A stretch of DNA of 64,000 nucleotides, taken from positions 3,348,001 through 3,412,000 of the forward strand of contig NZ_QTUA01000001.1 in the NCBI RefSeq assembly GCF_003386865.1, written 5' to 3'. The notes under the pieces are model-generated. The model had not been told where the DNA came from and ran no database searches. It worked only from the letters and a program-made list of their open reading frames with translations. The position numbers and the translations under genes were made by a program. This document shows positions 51,715-60,906 of this stretch, one piece after another; position 1 is the stretch's first letter, and each line of letters begins with the position of its first letter. Origin of the DNA: Calidifontibacter indicus (GTDB lineage: Bacteria > Actinomycetota > Actinomycetes > Actinomycetales > Dermatophilaceae).

Positions 51715-51807
51715 ACGAAGCAGGTCGAGCACCCGCACTGCCGGAGTGGCACCCACCGGACCACAGCGCCAGGCTCACCGCGGCGGGACGCACGAAACCC
51801 CCGGCGC
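51715..51807. repeat. tandem duplication downstream of rpmG, distal copy
   Basis: 93 bases matching 51823-51916 at nearly every position (one missing G, one G/A change). It holds the first half of the rpmG terminator but not its second arm. Confidence 0.9.
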
Positions 51808-51822
51808 TCACTCCCCACCGGC

Positions 51823-51916
51823 ACGAAGCAGGTCGAGCACCCGCACTGCCGGAGGTGGCACCCACCAGACCACAGCGCCAGGCTCACCGCGGCGGGACGC
51901 ACGAAACCCCCGGCGC
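51823..51916. repeat. tandem duplication downstream of rpmG, proximal copy
   Basis: 94 bases, period 108-109 with 51715-51807. Its right end is the left arm of the rpmG terminator hairpin. Confidence 0.9.
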
Positions 51917-51933
51917 GAGCGCCGGGGGTTTCG
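51902..51933 (-). terminator. rpmG terminator
   Basis: Perfect 15-base arms CGAAACCCCCGGCGC and GCGCCGGGGGTTTCG separated by GA, 24 bases after the rpmG stop. Confidence 0.88.
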
Positions 51934-51957
51934 ACTGCGAAGGAGCCGCGAAGAGAC

Positions 51958-52128
51958 TTATCGGGTCTCGCGGTGCGCGGTGTGCTTGCCGCAACGCGGG
52001 CAGAACTTGGCCATCTCCAACCGGTCGGGGTTGTTGCGGCGGTTCTTCTTGGTGATGTAGTTGCGCTCCTTGCAGTCCACGCACGCCAAGGTGATCTTGG
52101 GACGGATGTCTGCGCTCTTGCTAGCCAC
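51958..52128 (-). CDS. rpmG: 50S ribosomal protein L33
   Basis: 56 residues from the GTG at 52128: [19 protein letters not shown], then [20 protein letters not shown], then [17 protein letters not shown]. It keeps both CxxC pairs, so this is the zinc-binding form. It stands first in the rpmG-hadA-hadB gene order of actinobacteria, though here the Tat-protein gene intervenes. Confidence 0.95.
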   Translation of the reverse strand: MASKSADIRPKITLACVDCKERNYITKKNRRNNPDRLEMAKFCPRCGKHTAHRETR

Positions 52129-52177
52129 GGGGCAACCTGCTCTCGAAAACGAATGAATATGGGTACTGCTTGGGATT

Positions 52178-52254
52178 TGGTAGCGGGAGCGGGGCTCGAT
52201 CCCGCGACCTCACGATTATGAGTCGTGCGCTCTAACCAGCTGAGCTACCCCGCC
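52178..52254 (-). tRNA. tRNA-Met (anticodon CAT)
   Basis: 77 nt including an encoded CCA. Acceptor GGCGGGG, D-arm AGCTCAGCTGGTTAGAGC, anticodon stem-loop CGACTCATAATCG, T-arm GGGATCGAGCCCC. The GG start pairs fully, so it is an elongator, not initiator, type. Confidence 0.95.
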
Positions 52255-52306
52255 AGGGGGAACACATCTGCCTCGGAGTTCATTCCAAGGCCCTGACGTG
52301 GACCAG

Positions 52307-52379
52307 AGCCCCCAAACGGAATCGAACCGTTGACCTTCTCCTTACCATGGAGACGCTCTGCCGACTGAGCTATAGGGGC
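52307..52379 (-). tRNA. tRNA-Thr (anticodon GGT)
   Basis: 73 nt, CCA not encoded. Acceptor GCCCCTA/TGGGGGC, D-arm AGCTCAGTCGGCAGAGC, anticodon stem TCTCC/GGAGA around ATGGTAA (anticodon GGT), T-arm CGGTTCGATTCCG. It lies 52 bases from tRNA-Met. Confidence 0.95.
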
Positions 52380-52455
52380 CTGCCTCCACCGACGTCCGGG
52401 GTGTTCCCGAACCGCTCGGTAGCGCAGCGAAGAGATTACCGGACGTCTGCTCGAT

Positions 52456-53331
52456 TCACGAAATCGAGCCGTCGGCGCCCGCGCTGACGACGGTTCCGAC
52501 GGCGTGGACGGTGCCCTCGCGGGCCGACCGGAGCACGAGGTTCCAGCCGGTGGCGGTCTCTCCGGCGACGAACTTGACCTTGCCCGGGATGAGCACCGGC
52601 TTCTTGAACTCGACGGAGAGGGTGTAGCGCTCGGGCAGGCGGTTCTCGACGGCGGCGAGCATCTTCGACTTGCTCCACATGCCGTGGACGATGGTGGTCG
52701 GGAAGCCGAGCGCCTTCGCGGTGAGCGGGTGCATGTGGATCGGGTTGACGTCGCCGGAGACGGCAGCGTACCGGCGTCCGAGGTCGGCGGTGAGCGCCCA
52801 GGTGACGCCGGGGCCGTCGGCCGGCTCGGGTTCGTCGGCCTTGAGCGGCACCTCGCCGGGCACTTTCTGGCCGCGGAACAGGTAGGTGGACACCTCGTCC
52901 ATGACGACCTCGTCACCGACCTTGACGGTGGCGATGAAGTCGGCCTGCGCGCCGCGGAAGTGCGGGCGCAGGTTGTCGACCCGCACCTCGATGTCGAGCA
53001 CCTCGAGGGCGTCGACGCGGCGGTGCTGGGTGATCGTGTTGGACAGGTGCACGCTGCCCATCAGCGGGTACGGGAACTCCTTGTCGGCCATCAGGCTGAC
53101 CTGGAGCGGGAACACCAGCACGTGCAGGTAGGTGGACGGCACGAGGTGGGTCACCGGGAACCCGCACACCTGGTCGTAGGCGGCGAGCGCGCCCTGGTCG
53201 ATGCGTACGCCGTGCTGGACGACGCGGACGTCGGGCAGCGTGCGGCCTTTGCGGACGAAGCCGGTGGCGGCGGCCTTGGCCAGGATCGGACCCAGCGTGG
53301 GCGTCGCCTTCAGTTCGATGGTTCTGGTCAT
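52456..53331 (-). CDS. (R)-hydratase/dehydratase with double hotdog, HtdX-like
   Basis: 291 residues. An N-terminal hotdog half is followed by a MaoC half with AAVSGDVNPIHMHPLTAKALGFPTTIVHGMWSKSKM, the hydratase-2 motif. Together with the two genes upstream it reproduces the mycobacterial HtdX (Rv0241c) - FabG4 - FadA2 set. It is 113 bases after fabG, same strand. It probably hydrates enoyl-CoA or dehydrates the 3-hydroxy form. Confidence 0.85.
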   Translation of the reverse strand: MTRTIELKATPTLGPILAKAAATGFVRKGRTLPDVRVVQHGVRIDQGALAAYDQVCGFPVTHLVPSTYLHVLVFPLQVSLMADKEFPYPLMGSVHLSNTITQHRRVDALEVLDIEVRVDNLRPHFRGAQADFIATVKVGDEVVMDEVSTYLFRGQKVPGEVPLKADEPEPADGPGVTWALTADLGRRYAAVSGDVNPIHMHPLTAKALGFPTTIVHGMWSKSKMLAAVENRLPERYTLSVEFKKPVLIPGKVKFVAGETATGWNLVLRSAREGTVHAVGTVVSAGADGSIS

Positions 53332-53444
53332 CGTTGCTTCCTGTTCCTGCGTCTTGCCCGTGCGTCCCGTCGCCGGCGGTGGGCCGGCGACGGGACGGTC
53401 AGGAGTGACGGTATCTGTGAGACCGATCTGTTCGGACGGGTCGC

Positions 53445-54803
53445 TCAGGCGCCGAGCTGCGACTGGCCGCAGACGCGCAGCACCTGGCCGGTGACCGCGG
53501 CCGAGCTCGGCTCGGCGAAGAAGGCGATGGCCTCGCCCACGTCGACCGGCTGGCCGCCCTGCAGCAGCGAGTTGAGGCGCCGTCCGACCTCGCGGGTGCC
53601 CATCGGGATCTTCGCGGTCATCTCGGTCTCGATGAAGCCCGGCGCGACGGCGTTGACGGTGATCTTGCGGTCGGCGAGCTCCTGCGACAGCTGGCGCACC
53701 ATGCCGATGACGCCGGCCTTGGACGCGGCGTAGTTGGACTGGCCGCGGTTGCCACCGATGCCGCTGATGGAGGCGACGGACACGATCCGGCCGCCGTCCT
53801 TCAGGCCACCCTTGACGGACGGGTCGAGCAGCACCTTGTTCATCCGGAACTGCGACTGCAGGTTGACGTCGAGCACCGAACCCCAGCGGGCCTCGTCGGT
53901 GTTGACGAACAGCTTGTCGCGGGTGATGCCGGCGTTGTGCACGATGATGTCGAGCTTGTCGGCGTGCTGGGCGACGGCCTTGGCGATGCGTTCGCCCGCG
54001 TCGGGCGAGGTGATGTCGAGCTGCAGGGCGGTCGCGCCGATGGAGTTGGCGACCTTGGCGAGGGAATCGCCGGCGGCCGGGATGTCGACGGCGATGACCT
54101 TCGCGCCGGCGCGGGCGAAGACCTTCGCGATCTCGGCACCGATGCCGCGGGCGGCGCCGGTGATGACGGCGACCTCGCCGGCGAGCGGCACGTGCACGTC
54201 CTCGACGGTCGGCACGTCGCCGGCGTCGATCGTCACCGGCTGACCCGACACGTAGGCCGAGCGCGCCGACAGGAAGAAGCGCAGCGGGCCGGCGAGCGCG
54301 TCGTCCGATGCCTGCTCACCGATGCGCAGCAGGTTGGCGGTGCCACCGGCGCGCATCTCCTTGCCGAGGCTGCGGGTGATGCCCTCGAGCGCCTGCTGGG
54401 TGGCGGCGGCCTCGACGTCGGTCTCCTGGGCCGGCACGGCGCTGAGCACGATGATGCGGCCGTTCTTGCCGAGCGACTTCATCGCGGGGCCGACGGTGGC
54501 GCGCAGCTGCTGCAGTTCGTCGATGGTGCGAGCCGCGGTGGCGTCGAAGACGATCGCCGACAGCTTGCTGTCGTAGGTCGAATCGGCCTGTGCCTCAACG
54601 ACGCTCACACCCGAGTCGGCGAGCACCTTGCGCACGACCTCGAGCGCCGGGGCCTCGCCGACGCCGGCGATGGCGGCCGGACCTTCGAGGAGGTCTTGGC
54701 CGACCTTGTAGCGGCGCAGGACCGTCGGCTGCGGCAGGCCGACGGTGCCGGCGATCTTCTTGCCGAAGCCGCCGTTCACGAACTTGGTGTATCCGTCAGT
54801 CAC
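53445..54803 (-). CDS. high-molecular-weight 3-oxoacyl-ACP/CoA reductase, FabG4-like
   Basis: 452 residues from the GTG at 54803, with GGAGG 7 bases upstream. The N-terminal ~200 residues are a degenerate Rossmann domain; the C-terminal SDR has TGAARGIGAEI, NAGITRDKL, the catalytic SVASISGIGGN...YAASKAG (Ser, Tyr, Lys) and PGFIETEMT. NAD(H)-dependent FabG4-type enzymes have this double layout. Its GTGA overlap with fadA gives coupling. Confidence 0.9.
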   Translation of the reverse strand: MTDGYTKFVNGGFGKKIAGTVGLPQPTVLRRYKVGQDLLEGPAAIAGVGEAPALEVVRKVLADSGVSVVEAQADSTYDSKLSAIVFDATAARTIDELQQLRATVGPAMKSLGKNGRIIVLSAVPAQETDVEAAATQQALEGITRSLGKEMRAGGTANLLRIGEQASDDALAGPLRFFLSARSAYVSGQPVTIDAGDVPTVEDVHVPLAGEVAVITGAARGIGAEIAKVFARAGAKVIAVDIPAAGDSLAKVANSIGATALQLDITSPDAGERIAKAVAQHADKLDIIVHNAGITRDKLFVNTDEARWGSVLDVNLQSQFRMNKVLLDPSVKGGLKDGGRIVSVASISGIGGNRGQSNYAASKAGVIGMVRQLSQELADRKITVNAVAPGFIETEMTAKIPMGTREVGRRLNSLLQGGQPVDVGEAIAFFAEPSSAAVTGQVLRVCGQSQLGA

Positions 54804-56089
54804 TTGGATCCCTCCAGAATTGCGACGACGCCCTGGCCGCCGGCTGCACAGATAGAGATGAGGCCGCGGCTGCCTTCGCCCTTTTCGTGGAGCATCTTCG
54901 CCAGCAAGGCGACGATGCGGCCGCCGGTGGCCGCGAACGGGTGTCCGGCGGCCAGCGAGGAGCCGTTGACGTTGAGCTTGGCGCGGTCGATCGACCCGAG
55001 CGGGGTGTCGAGGCCGAGCTTGGTCTTGCAGAACTCCGCGTCTTCCATCGCGGCCAGGTGGCACAGCACGGTCGACGCGAACGCCTCGTGGATCTCGTAG
55101 TAGTCGAAGTCCTGCAGCGTGAGGTTGTTGCGCTCGAGCAGTCGGGCGATGGCGTACGGCGGGGCCATCAACAGCCCCTCGTTGCCGTGCACGTAGTCCA
55201 CAGCCGCGGTCTCGGCGTCGACGAAACGGGCCAGCGGTGCGAGACCGTGGTCGTGCGCCCACTCCTGCGAGCCGAGCAGCACCGCGGAGGCGCCGTCGGT
55301 GAGCGGGGTCGAGTTGCCCGCCGTCATCGTGGCTCCCTCGCCCTTGCCGAAGACCGGCTTGAGGGTGGCGAGCTTCTCGACCGAGGAGTCGGGGCGCAGG
55401 TTCTGGTCCTTGGTGAGACCGAGATAGGGGGTGACGAGGTCGTCGAAGAAGCCGCGGTCGTAGGCGGCGGCGAGGTTGTGGTGCGAGGCGACCGCGAGCT
55501 CGTCCTGAGCCTCGCGGGTGATGCCCCACTCCTTGGCGGTGATCGCCATGTGCTCGCCCATCGACAGGCCGGTGCGCGGCTCGGAGTTCTTGGGCTGCTC
55601 GGGCGCGAGCTGGTTGGGGCGCACCTTCAGCAGGGCCTGCACGCGCTGCGCGGGGCTCTTGGCGTAGTTGGCCTTGAGCAGCGTCTTGCGCAGGTCGTCG
55701 TTGACGGCCAGCGGGGCGTCGGACGTCGTGTCGGTGCCACCGGCGATGCCGGAGTCGATCTGACCGAGCGCGATCTTGTTGGCCACCTGCACCACGGCCT
55801 GCAGGCCGGTGCCGCACGCCTGCTGCACGTCGTACGCGGGGGTGGTCGGGTCGAGGTGCGAGCCGAGCACGCACTCGCGAGTCAGGTTGAAGTCGCGGGC
55901 GTGCTTGATGACGGCACCCGCGGCGACCTCGCCGAGTCGCTCGCCATTGAGGCTGAAGCGGGCCACCAGACCGTCGATCACGGCGGTGAGCATGTCCTGG
56001 TTGGACGCCTTCAGGTACTTGCCGCCCGAGCGGGCGAACGGAATGCGGTTTCCGCCGATGACGTAGACGTCACGCGCGCTGGAACTCAT
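54800..56089 (-). CDS. acetyl-CoA C-acyltransferase (thiolase, FadA/FadI-like)
   Basis: 429 residues from the ATG at 56089 (GGGAG 8 bases upstream; a GTG at 56098 is in frame). Catalytic Cys92 is in QQACGTGLQAV, the His is in YEIHEAFAST, and the second Cys is in SICAAGGQG. It cleaves 3-oxoacyl-CoA. It heads the fadA-fabG4-htdX operon and diverges from a tetR gene over a 105-base spacer. Confidence 0.92.
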   Translation of the reverse strand: MSSSARDVYVIGGNRIPFARSGGKYLKASNQDMLTAVIDGLVARFSLNGERLGEVAAGAVIKHARDFNLTRECVLGSHLDPTTPAYDVQQACGTGLQAVVQVANKIALGQIDSGIAGGTDTTSDAPLAVNDDLRKTLLKANYAKSPAQRVQALLKVRPNQLAPEQPKNSEPRTGLSMGEHMAITAKEWGITREAQDELAVASHHNLAAAYDRGFFDDLVTPYLGLTKDQNLRPDSSVEKLATLKPVFGKGEGATMTAGNSTPLTDGASAVLLGSQEWAHDHGLAPLARFVDAETAAVDYVHGNEGLLMAPPYAIARLLERNNLTLQDFDYYEIHEAFASTVLCHLAAMEDAEFCKTKLGLDTPLGSIDRAKLNVNGSSLAAGHPFAATGGRIVALLAKMLHEKGEGSRGLISICAAGGQGVVAILEGSK

Positions 56090-56168
56090 GTGGGTCACTC
56101 CCGTGGTTCGATGATCGGACGGCGTCTGCGCCGTCGAAATTTACCGATACCCAGAGTAGCAGGTACGC

Positions 56169-56185
56169 AGAGTTTCAGATACTCT
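56169..56185. promoter_or_regulatory. putative TetR operator in the fadA/tetR spacer
   Basis: AGAGT (56169-56173) and ACTCT (56181-56185) are inverted around TTCAGAT, overlapping a GATACT -10-like sequence 13 bases ahead of the tetR ATG. A second AT-rich block with GATACCC/GGTAC symmetry lies at 56144-56165. Confidence 0.45.
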
Positions 56186-56194
56186 TGGCAGATC

Positions 56195-56911
56195 ATGACT
56201 TCGGAGACCAACCGCCTCGACGGCCGCGACACCCGTTGGACGACCCACCGGGTGCAGCGGCGCCGACAACTCGTCGAAGCCGCGATCAAGGCCATCCGCA
56301 AACACGGCGCGACCGTCGGCATGGACGACATCGCGGCCACCGCGGGCACCTCCAAGACCGTGATCTACCGCCACCTCGGCGACCGGCTCGGGCTCTATCT
56401 CGCGGTCGTCGAGGCGGTCGACTCACTGATCCTCAGCGACTTCGACAAGGCGATCTCCTCCGGCATCGACCCCGACGACCCCGCCTCGCTGCGTGACGCC
56501 GACCCGCACGCGGTGCTGGTCGCGGTGATCGACAGCTACCTGCGACTGGTCGAGAACGACCCCGAGGTCTACCGGTTCGTCGTCCGCCGTCCGCTGGTCG
56601 ACCTGCCCGCCGAGGCCGACCCGGTCGCCGGGCTGACCGACGCGATCGCCGGACGGCTGTCCGAACTGTTCACCGCGGCGCTCACGGCGGCCGGCCGCGA
56701 CACCTCCCCCGCACGCACGTGGGGGCACGCGCTCGTCGGATACGTGCGCGAGGCCGCCGACCGCTGGCTCGCCGACCCCGACCGTCCGCCCCGTGCGCAG
56801 GTCGTGCAACACCTCGCCGAGTTCGCGTCCGTCGGGCTCACCGGCGTGCTGCGTCCGGTCGACGGAGCCGAAGCCGCCACTACTTCCGACCTCTCCCCTC
56901 GAAACCGATGA
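56195..56911 (+). CDS. TetR family regulator
   Basis: 238 residues. The helix-turn-helix is RRQLVEAAIKAIRKHGATVGMDDIAATAGTSKTVIYRHLGDRLGLYLAV. The larger C-terminal ligand domain is unlike its neighbours, as usual. The position between fadA-fabG4-htdX (divergent) and the acyl-CoA dehydrogenase (33 bases downstream) suggests that it controls both in response to an acyl-CoA; this is inference. Confidence 0.88.
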   Translation: MTSETNRLDGRDTRWTTHRVQRRRQLVEAAIKAIRKHGATVGMDDIAATAGTSKTVIYRHLGDRLGLYLAVVEAVDSLILSDFDKAISSGIDPDDPASLRDADPHAVLVAVIDSYLRLVENDPEVYRFVVRRPLVDLPAEADPVAGLTDAIAGRLSELFTAALTAAGRDTSPARTWGHALVGYVREAADRWLADPDRPPRAQVVQHLAEFASVGLTGVLRPVDGAEAATTSDLSPRNR

Positions 56912-56943
56912 CCTCGAGTCACTCGACGAACGGAGTCCCACCG

Positions 56944-58893
56944 ATGAATGACCCCATCGCCACCGGCCTGCGCGACGCCCTTGACGGCCACTACCGCGAG
57001 ATCCGCGAGGAGTTCCGCGGCCAGGCCGACCCGGCCCTGCTGCTGGGCGACCCGGGCGCCTCCACCCAGGAGCAGCGCGAGCGCGTCACCGACCAACTCG
57101 GCAAGATCGCGGCGCTCGGCCACGGACGCGTCGGCTTCCCGGCGGCCTACGGCGGCACCCACGACTACGGCGCGTCGTGCGCACTGTTCGAGATGCAGGG
57201 CTACGGCGACCTGTCGCTGCTGGTCAAGGGCGGCGTGCAGTTCGGGCTCTTCGGCGGCGCCGTGGCCCGGCTCGGCTCGGCCCGCCACCACGACAAGGTG
57301 CTCAGCGGCATCATGAACGCCGAGATCCTCGGGTCGTTCGCGATGACCGAGATCGGCCACGGCTCCAACGTGCAGCGCCTGGAGACCACGATCACCTTCG
57401 ACCCGGCCACCGACGAACTCGTCGTCGACTCCCCCACCCCGAGCGCCGCGAAGACCTACATCGGCAACGCCGCCAAGGACGCGCGGATGGCCGTCGTCTT
57501 CGGTCAACTGCGCACCCCGGCCGGCGACTCGTTCGCCGAGTACGGCGTGCACGCCGTCCTGATGGATGTGCGCGACGGCGAGGGCAACCCGATCAAGGGC
57601 GTCACCATCGGCGACAACGGCGTCAAGGGCGGCCTGCCCGGCGTCGACAACGGCACCTTCAGCTTCGATCAGGTGCGCATCCCGCGCGAGGCGCTGCTCA
57701 ACAAGTTCGCCGACCTCGACTCCGACGGCACCTACCACTCCGACATCGCCAACGAGAACGCACGCTTCTTCACCATGCTCGGCACCCTCGTCCGCGGACG
57801 TGTGTGTGTGGGCGGCGGCGCGGCGAGCGCCGGCAAGAAGGGGCTGGCCATCGCGCTGCGCTACGGGGCGCGGCGCCGGCAGTTCGAGGCGCCCGGCGCC
57901 GAGCAGGAGATCGTCGTGCTCGACTACCTGGCCCACCAGCGCAAGCTGTTCCCGCTGCTGGCGAAGTCGTACGCGCTGACCTTCGCCCAGAACTCCGTCA
58001 CCGAGACGCTGCAGGAGCTCCACGGCACCCCGCTGCCCGACGGTCAGGAGCACCCGAAGGAAGCGATCCGCGAGCTCGAGACCCGGGTGGCCGGGCTCAA
58101 GGCGGTCAGCACCTGGCACGCCATCGAGGCACTGCAGACCGCGCGCGAGGCCTGCGGCGGCGCCGGCTTCATCGCCGAGAATCAGCTCACCCAGGCCCGT
58201 GCCGACGTCGATGTGTTCGCCACCTTCGAGGGCGACAACACGGTGCTGCTGCAGCTGGTCGCCAAGGGTCTGCTCACCGAGTACAAGGAGATGTTCGGCG
58301 ACCTCGCGATGGCCGACCTCGCCGGACTCGTCACCAAGCAGGTCGCCGAGGGTCTGGTCGAGCGCACCGCCGGCCGTGCCGGGCTGCAGCGTCTGCGCGA
58401 CATCGCCCGCGGCCGCGACCACGAGTCGGCGATGGACGACCACGGCTGGCAGCTGTCGATGTTCGAGCAGCGCGCCGACCACGCACTGGAGACCGTCGGC
58501 AAGCGGCTGCGCAAGGCCACCAAGGACAACGGGTTCGAGCTGTTCAACGACGCTCAGGACCACGTGCTCTTCGCGGCGCGCACCCACGTCGACCGCTGCG
58601 TGCTCGAGGACTCGCTCGAGGCGCTGGAGCAGATGCCCGACGGCGACGCCAAGACGCTCATGGGCAAGGTGCTGTCGCTCTACGCGCTGTCGTCGATCGA
58701 GCAGGACAAGGCGTGGTTCCTCGAACACGGACGGCTCAACACCAGCCGCTCGCGTCAGGTGACGGCCACCGTCAACCAGTTGTGCCAGGAACTGCGTCCG
58801 TATGTGCACTCGCTGGTCGACGGCCTCGGCATCCCCGAGTCGCTGATCACCGCGCCGATCGCCACCGGCACGCCGAGCACCACCTTCGCCTGA
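56944..58893 (+). CDS. acyl-CoA dehydrogenase/oxidase family, FadE5-like
   Basis: 649 residues, longer than ordinary acyl-CoA dehydrogenases and close to the acyl-CoA oxidase/FadE5 size. FAD-site motifs SFAMTEIGHGSNV and DNGTFSFDQVRIPREALLNKF are present. The C-terminal part carries the conserved AREACGGAGFIAENQL and DVFATFEGDNTVLLQ, with the E-G near the active site. Mycobacterial fadE5 lies beside fadA2-fabG4-htdX, matching this locus. Confidence 0.88.
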   Translation: MNDPIATGLRDALDGHYREIREEFRGQADPALLLGDPGASTQEQRERVTDQLGKIAALGHGRVGFPAAYGGTHDYGASCALFEMQGYGDLSLLVKGGVQFGLFGGAVARLGSARHHDKVLSGIMNAEILGSFAMTEIGHGSNVQRLETTITFDPATDELVVDSPTPSAAKTYIGNAAKDARMAVVFGQLRTPAGDSFAEYGVHAVLMDVRDGEGNPIKGVTIGDNGVKGGLPGVDNGTFSFDQVRIPREALLNKFADLDSDGTYHSDIANENARFFTMLGTLVRGRVCVGGGAASAGKKGLAIALRYGARRRQFEAPGAEQEIVVLDYLAHQRKLFPLLAKSYALTFAQNSVTETLQELHGTPLPDGQEHPKEAIRELETRVAGLKAVSTWHAIEALQTAREACGGAGFIAENQLTQARADVDVFATFEGDNTVLLQLVAKGLLTEYKEMFGDLAMADLAGLVTKQVAEGLVERTAGRAGLQRLRDIARGRDHESAMDDHGWQLSMFEQRADHALETVGKRLRKATKDNGFELFNDAQDHVLFAARTHVDRCVLEDSLEALEQMPDGDAKTLMGKVLSLYALSSIEQDKAWFLEHGRLNTSRSRQVTATVNQLCQELRPYVHSLVDGLGIPESLITAPIATGTPSTTFA

Positions 58894-58926
58894 GCCTCGG
58901 GTCTCGCCGGGAGCGGGCCCGAACCT

Positions 58927-59000
58927 CAACTCGCGTCAGACGCGACTTACTCAGCCGTATTCGCTCGAACCGGCGAGTAAGTCGCGTCTGACGCGACTTG
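58927..59000. terminator. large bidirectional hairpin between convergent genes
   Basis: Arms of 26 bases (58927-58952 and 58975-59000) pair with a single mismatch. Each arm is itself a palindrome built on AGTCGCGTC-N-GACGCGACT, so several alternative foldings exist. It lies 34 bases after the acyl-CoA dehydrogenase and 27 bases after the MFS gene on the other strand. Confidence 0.85.
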
Positions 59001-59026
59001 GTGTCGGCAGCCGCGAGTTGGCTTGC

Positions 59027-60409
59027 TTAACGGCGCGGACGCGGACGGCGCAGGCCGACGACGGTGAGCACGGCGCCGACCAGCACCCATCCGGCACACC
59101 ACCAGGTGGCCGCGCGGTAGGCGTCCGCCACGAGGTGGGGCACGCGGTACTGCTCGCCGGTGAGGCCGACCATCAGCGGCAGCGCCGCGATCGCGAGCAG
59201 ACCCGCGGTGCGCGAGACGGCGTTGTTGATGCCCGACGCCACCCCCGACCGGCTCGCCGGCGCGGCTGCCAGCACCGTGCCGGTGAGCGGGGCGACCAGC
59301 ATCGAGAGGCCAAGACCCTGCAGCAACACCCCCGGCAGGATGTGCAGCAGGTAGTTCGGACGATCGGGAGCCAGCGCGAGGAGCACCAGTCCGGCGGCGA
59401 GCACCAGGCAGCCGGCGACCATCGGCGGGCGTGCGCCGTTGCGGGTGGCGTAGCCGCCGAACCACGACGCCAGGAACAGCATCAGCACCGACACCGGCAC
59501 GGTCGCCGCCCCGGCCTCCAGCGGACTCCAGCCCGCCGAGATCTGCAGGAACACCGCGAGGAAGAACATGCTGCCGGCGAGCGCGGCGTAGACGAACAGG
59601 GTGACGAGGTTGATCACCGTGAACTCCCGGTTGGTGAACAGCGTCGGCGGTGTCATCGGATGCTCGACCCGCCGCTCCACCATCACGAACGCGCCGGCGG
59701 CAACCATGCCGACGACCGCTGCCGCCGTGGCGGTGCGGCTCGGCCAGTCGGTGAGCGCCAAGGTGATGCCGCCCAGCGCGATCGGCGCGACGATCGCCCC
59801 CGCGAGGTCGATGCGTCCGCCGGCCTCGGCGTCGCGTGACTCCGGCGCGGTGCGCGCCAGCCACAACACGATCGCCGCCACCGGCACGTTGATCCAGAAC
59901 GCGATGCGCCAGTCGATGCCCACCAGCCAGCCGCCGAGCACCGGGCCGCTCGCGGTGGCGATGCCGAGCATGCCGGTCCACGCACCGATCGCCTTCATCC
60001 GGTCGTCGGGGTGGAAACTAGCTTGCAGCAGCGCGAGGCTGCCCGGGGTGAGCAGCGCGGCGGCCACACCCTGCAGGATGCGCGCGGCGACCAGCAGTTC
60101 GATCGACGGAGCCAACGCGACGAGCACCGATGCGGCGGCGAATCCTGCTGTGCCCCAGGCGAACATGCGTTTACGCCCGAGCCGGTCGCCGAGCGATCCG
60201 CCGACGAGGATGAGCGCAGCGAGCGCGAGCGTGTAGCCGTTGACCACCCATTGCAGGCCCGCGACGTCGGCCCGTAGTTCGCGGCCGATGCGGGGCAGGG
60301 CCACATTGGCGACGGTGCCGTCGAGGAACACCAGGCCGGAGCCGGTGGCCGCGGTCGCGAGCAGGCGCCGTCCGGCGGGGTCGGACAGCCGAAGCAGTTG
60401 TGGCTCCAC
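59027..60409 (-). CDS. MFS drug exporter, DHA2-like (EmrB/QacA type)
   Basis: 460 residues from the GTG at 60409; no ribosome site is seen and TACCGT stands 6 bases upstream, so it may be leaderless. Motif D/A region FLDGTVANVALPRIGRELRAD and GSLGDRLGRKRMF are plain, and LQGVAAALLTPGSLALL is motif B. Fourteen helices are likely. It probably expels toxic compounds by proton antiport. The substrate is unknown. Confidence 0.88.
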   Translation of the reverse strand: MEPQLLRLSDPAGRRLLATAATGSGLVFLDGTVANVALPRIGRELRADVAGLQWVVNGYTLALAALILVGGSLGDRLGRKRMFAWGTAGFAAASVLVALAPSIELLVAARILQGVAAALLTPGSLALLQASFHPDDRMKAIGAWTGMLGIATASGPVLGGWLVGIDWRIAFWINVPVAAIVLWLARTAPESRDAEAGGRIDLAGAIVAPIALGGITLALTDWPSRTATAAAVVGMVAAGAFVMVERRVEHPMTPPTLFTNREFTVINLVTLFVYAALAGSMFFLAVFLQISAGWSPLEAGAATVPVSVLMLFLASWFGGYATRNGARPPMVAGCLVLAAGLVLLALAPDRPNYLLHILPGVLLQGLGLSMLVAPLTGTVLAAAPASRSGVASGINNAVSRTAGLLAIAALPLMVGLTGEQYRVPHLVADAYRAATWWCAGWVLVGAVLTVVGLRRPRPRR

Positions 60410-60529
60410 GGGTGAACGGTAGTCCCGACGATCGGGCGGGCCGCTTCCTTGTGCGTCGGCCGGCAAACCGCAAGGCTGGGAAGACGGCGCCGGAACCGCC
60501 GACGCCGAAAGCGACGAAGGTGCGAGGAC

Positions 60530-60895
60530 ATGGCACACGGCGACATCACGCACATCGACATCCCGGTCTCCGACCTCACCAAGGGCGCGGAGTTCTACGG
60601 CAACCTGTTCGGCTGGCAGATCGCGGAGATCCCCGGCTACGAGGGCTACCCGATGTGGCAGGCCCCCAACAAGATCAGCGGCGGCGGACTCGCACCGCGC
60701 GACGGCGAGTTCACCCAGCCGCGCTCGTACGTCGAGGTCGACTCGATCGACGACACCCTCGCGAAGGTGAACGCGTCGGGCGGCGAGACCGTCATGGAGA
60801 AGTCGCCGATCTCCGAGACGAGTTGGTGGGCGACCTTCCGCGACCCGGACGGCAACGTGGTCGGCCTCTACGAGGGCACCACCGACGCGGGCTGA
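60530..60895 (+). CDS. VOC (glyoxalase-fold) family protein
   Basis: 121 residues, a full two-module betaalphabetabetabeta fold: ITHIDIPVSDLTKGAEFYGNLFGW in the first half and SYVEVDSIDDTLAKVNASGG...TFRDPDGNVVGLYEG in the second. Metal ligands typical of dioxygenases are incomplete, so it may be a binding protein or an isomerase. GCGAGGA lies just before the ATG. Confidence 0.85.
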   Translation: MAHGDITHIDIPVSDLTKGAEFYGNLFGWQIAEIPGYEGYPMWQAPNKISGGGLAPRDGEFTQPRSYVEVDSIDDTLAKVNASGGETVMEKSPISETSWWATFRDPDGNVVGLYEGTTDAG

Positions 60896-60906
60896 TCCCG
60901 CGCCCT

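Noticed and set aside
51715-51916. Two-unit repeat as a possible CRISPR
   Set aside because: Only two long, adjacent, nearly identical units with a 15-base gap; no spacers and no cas genes.
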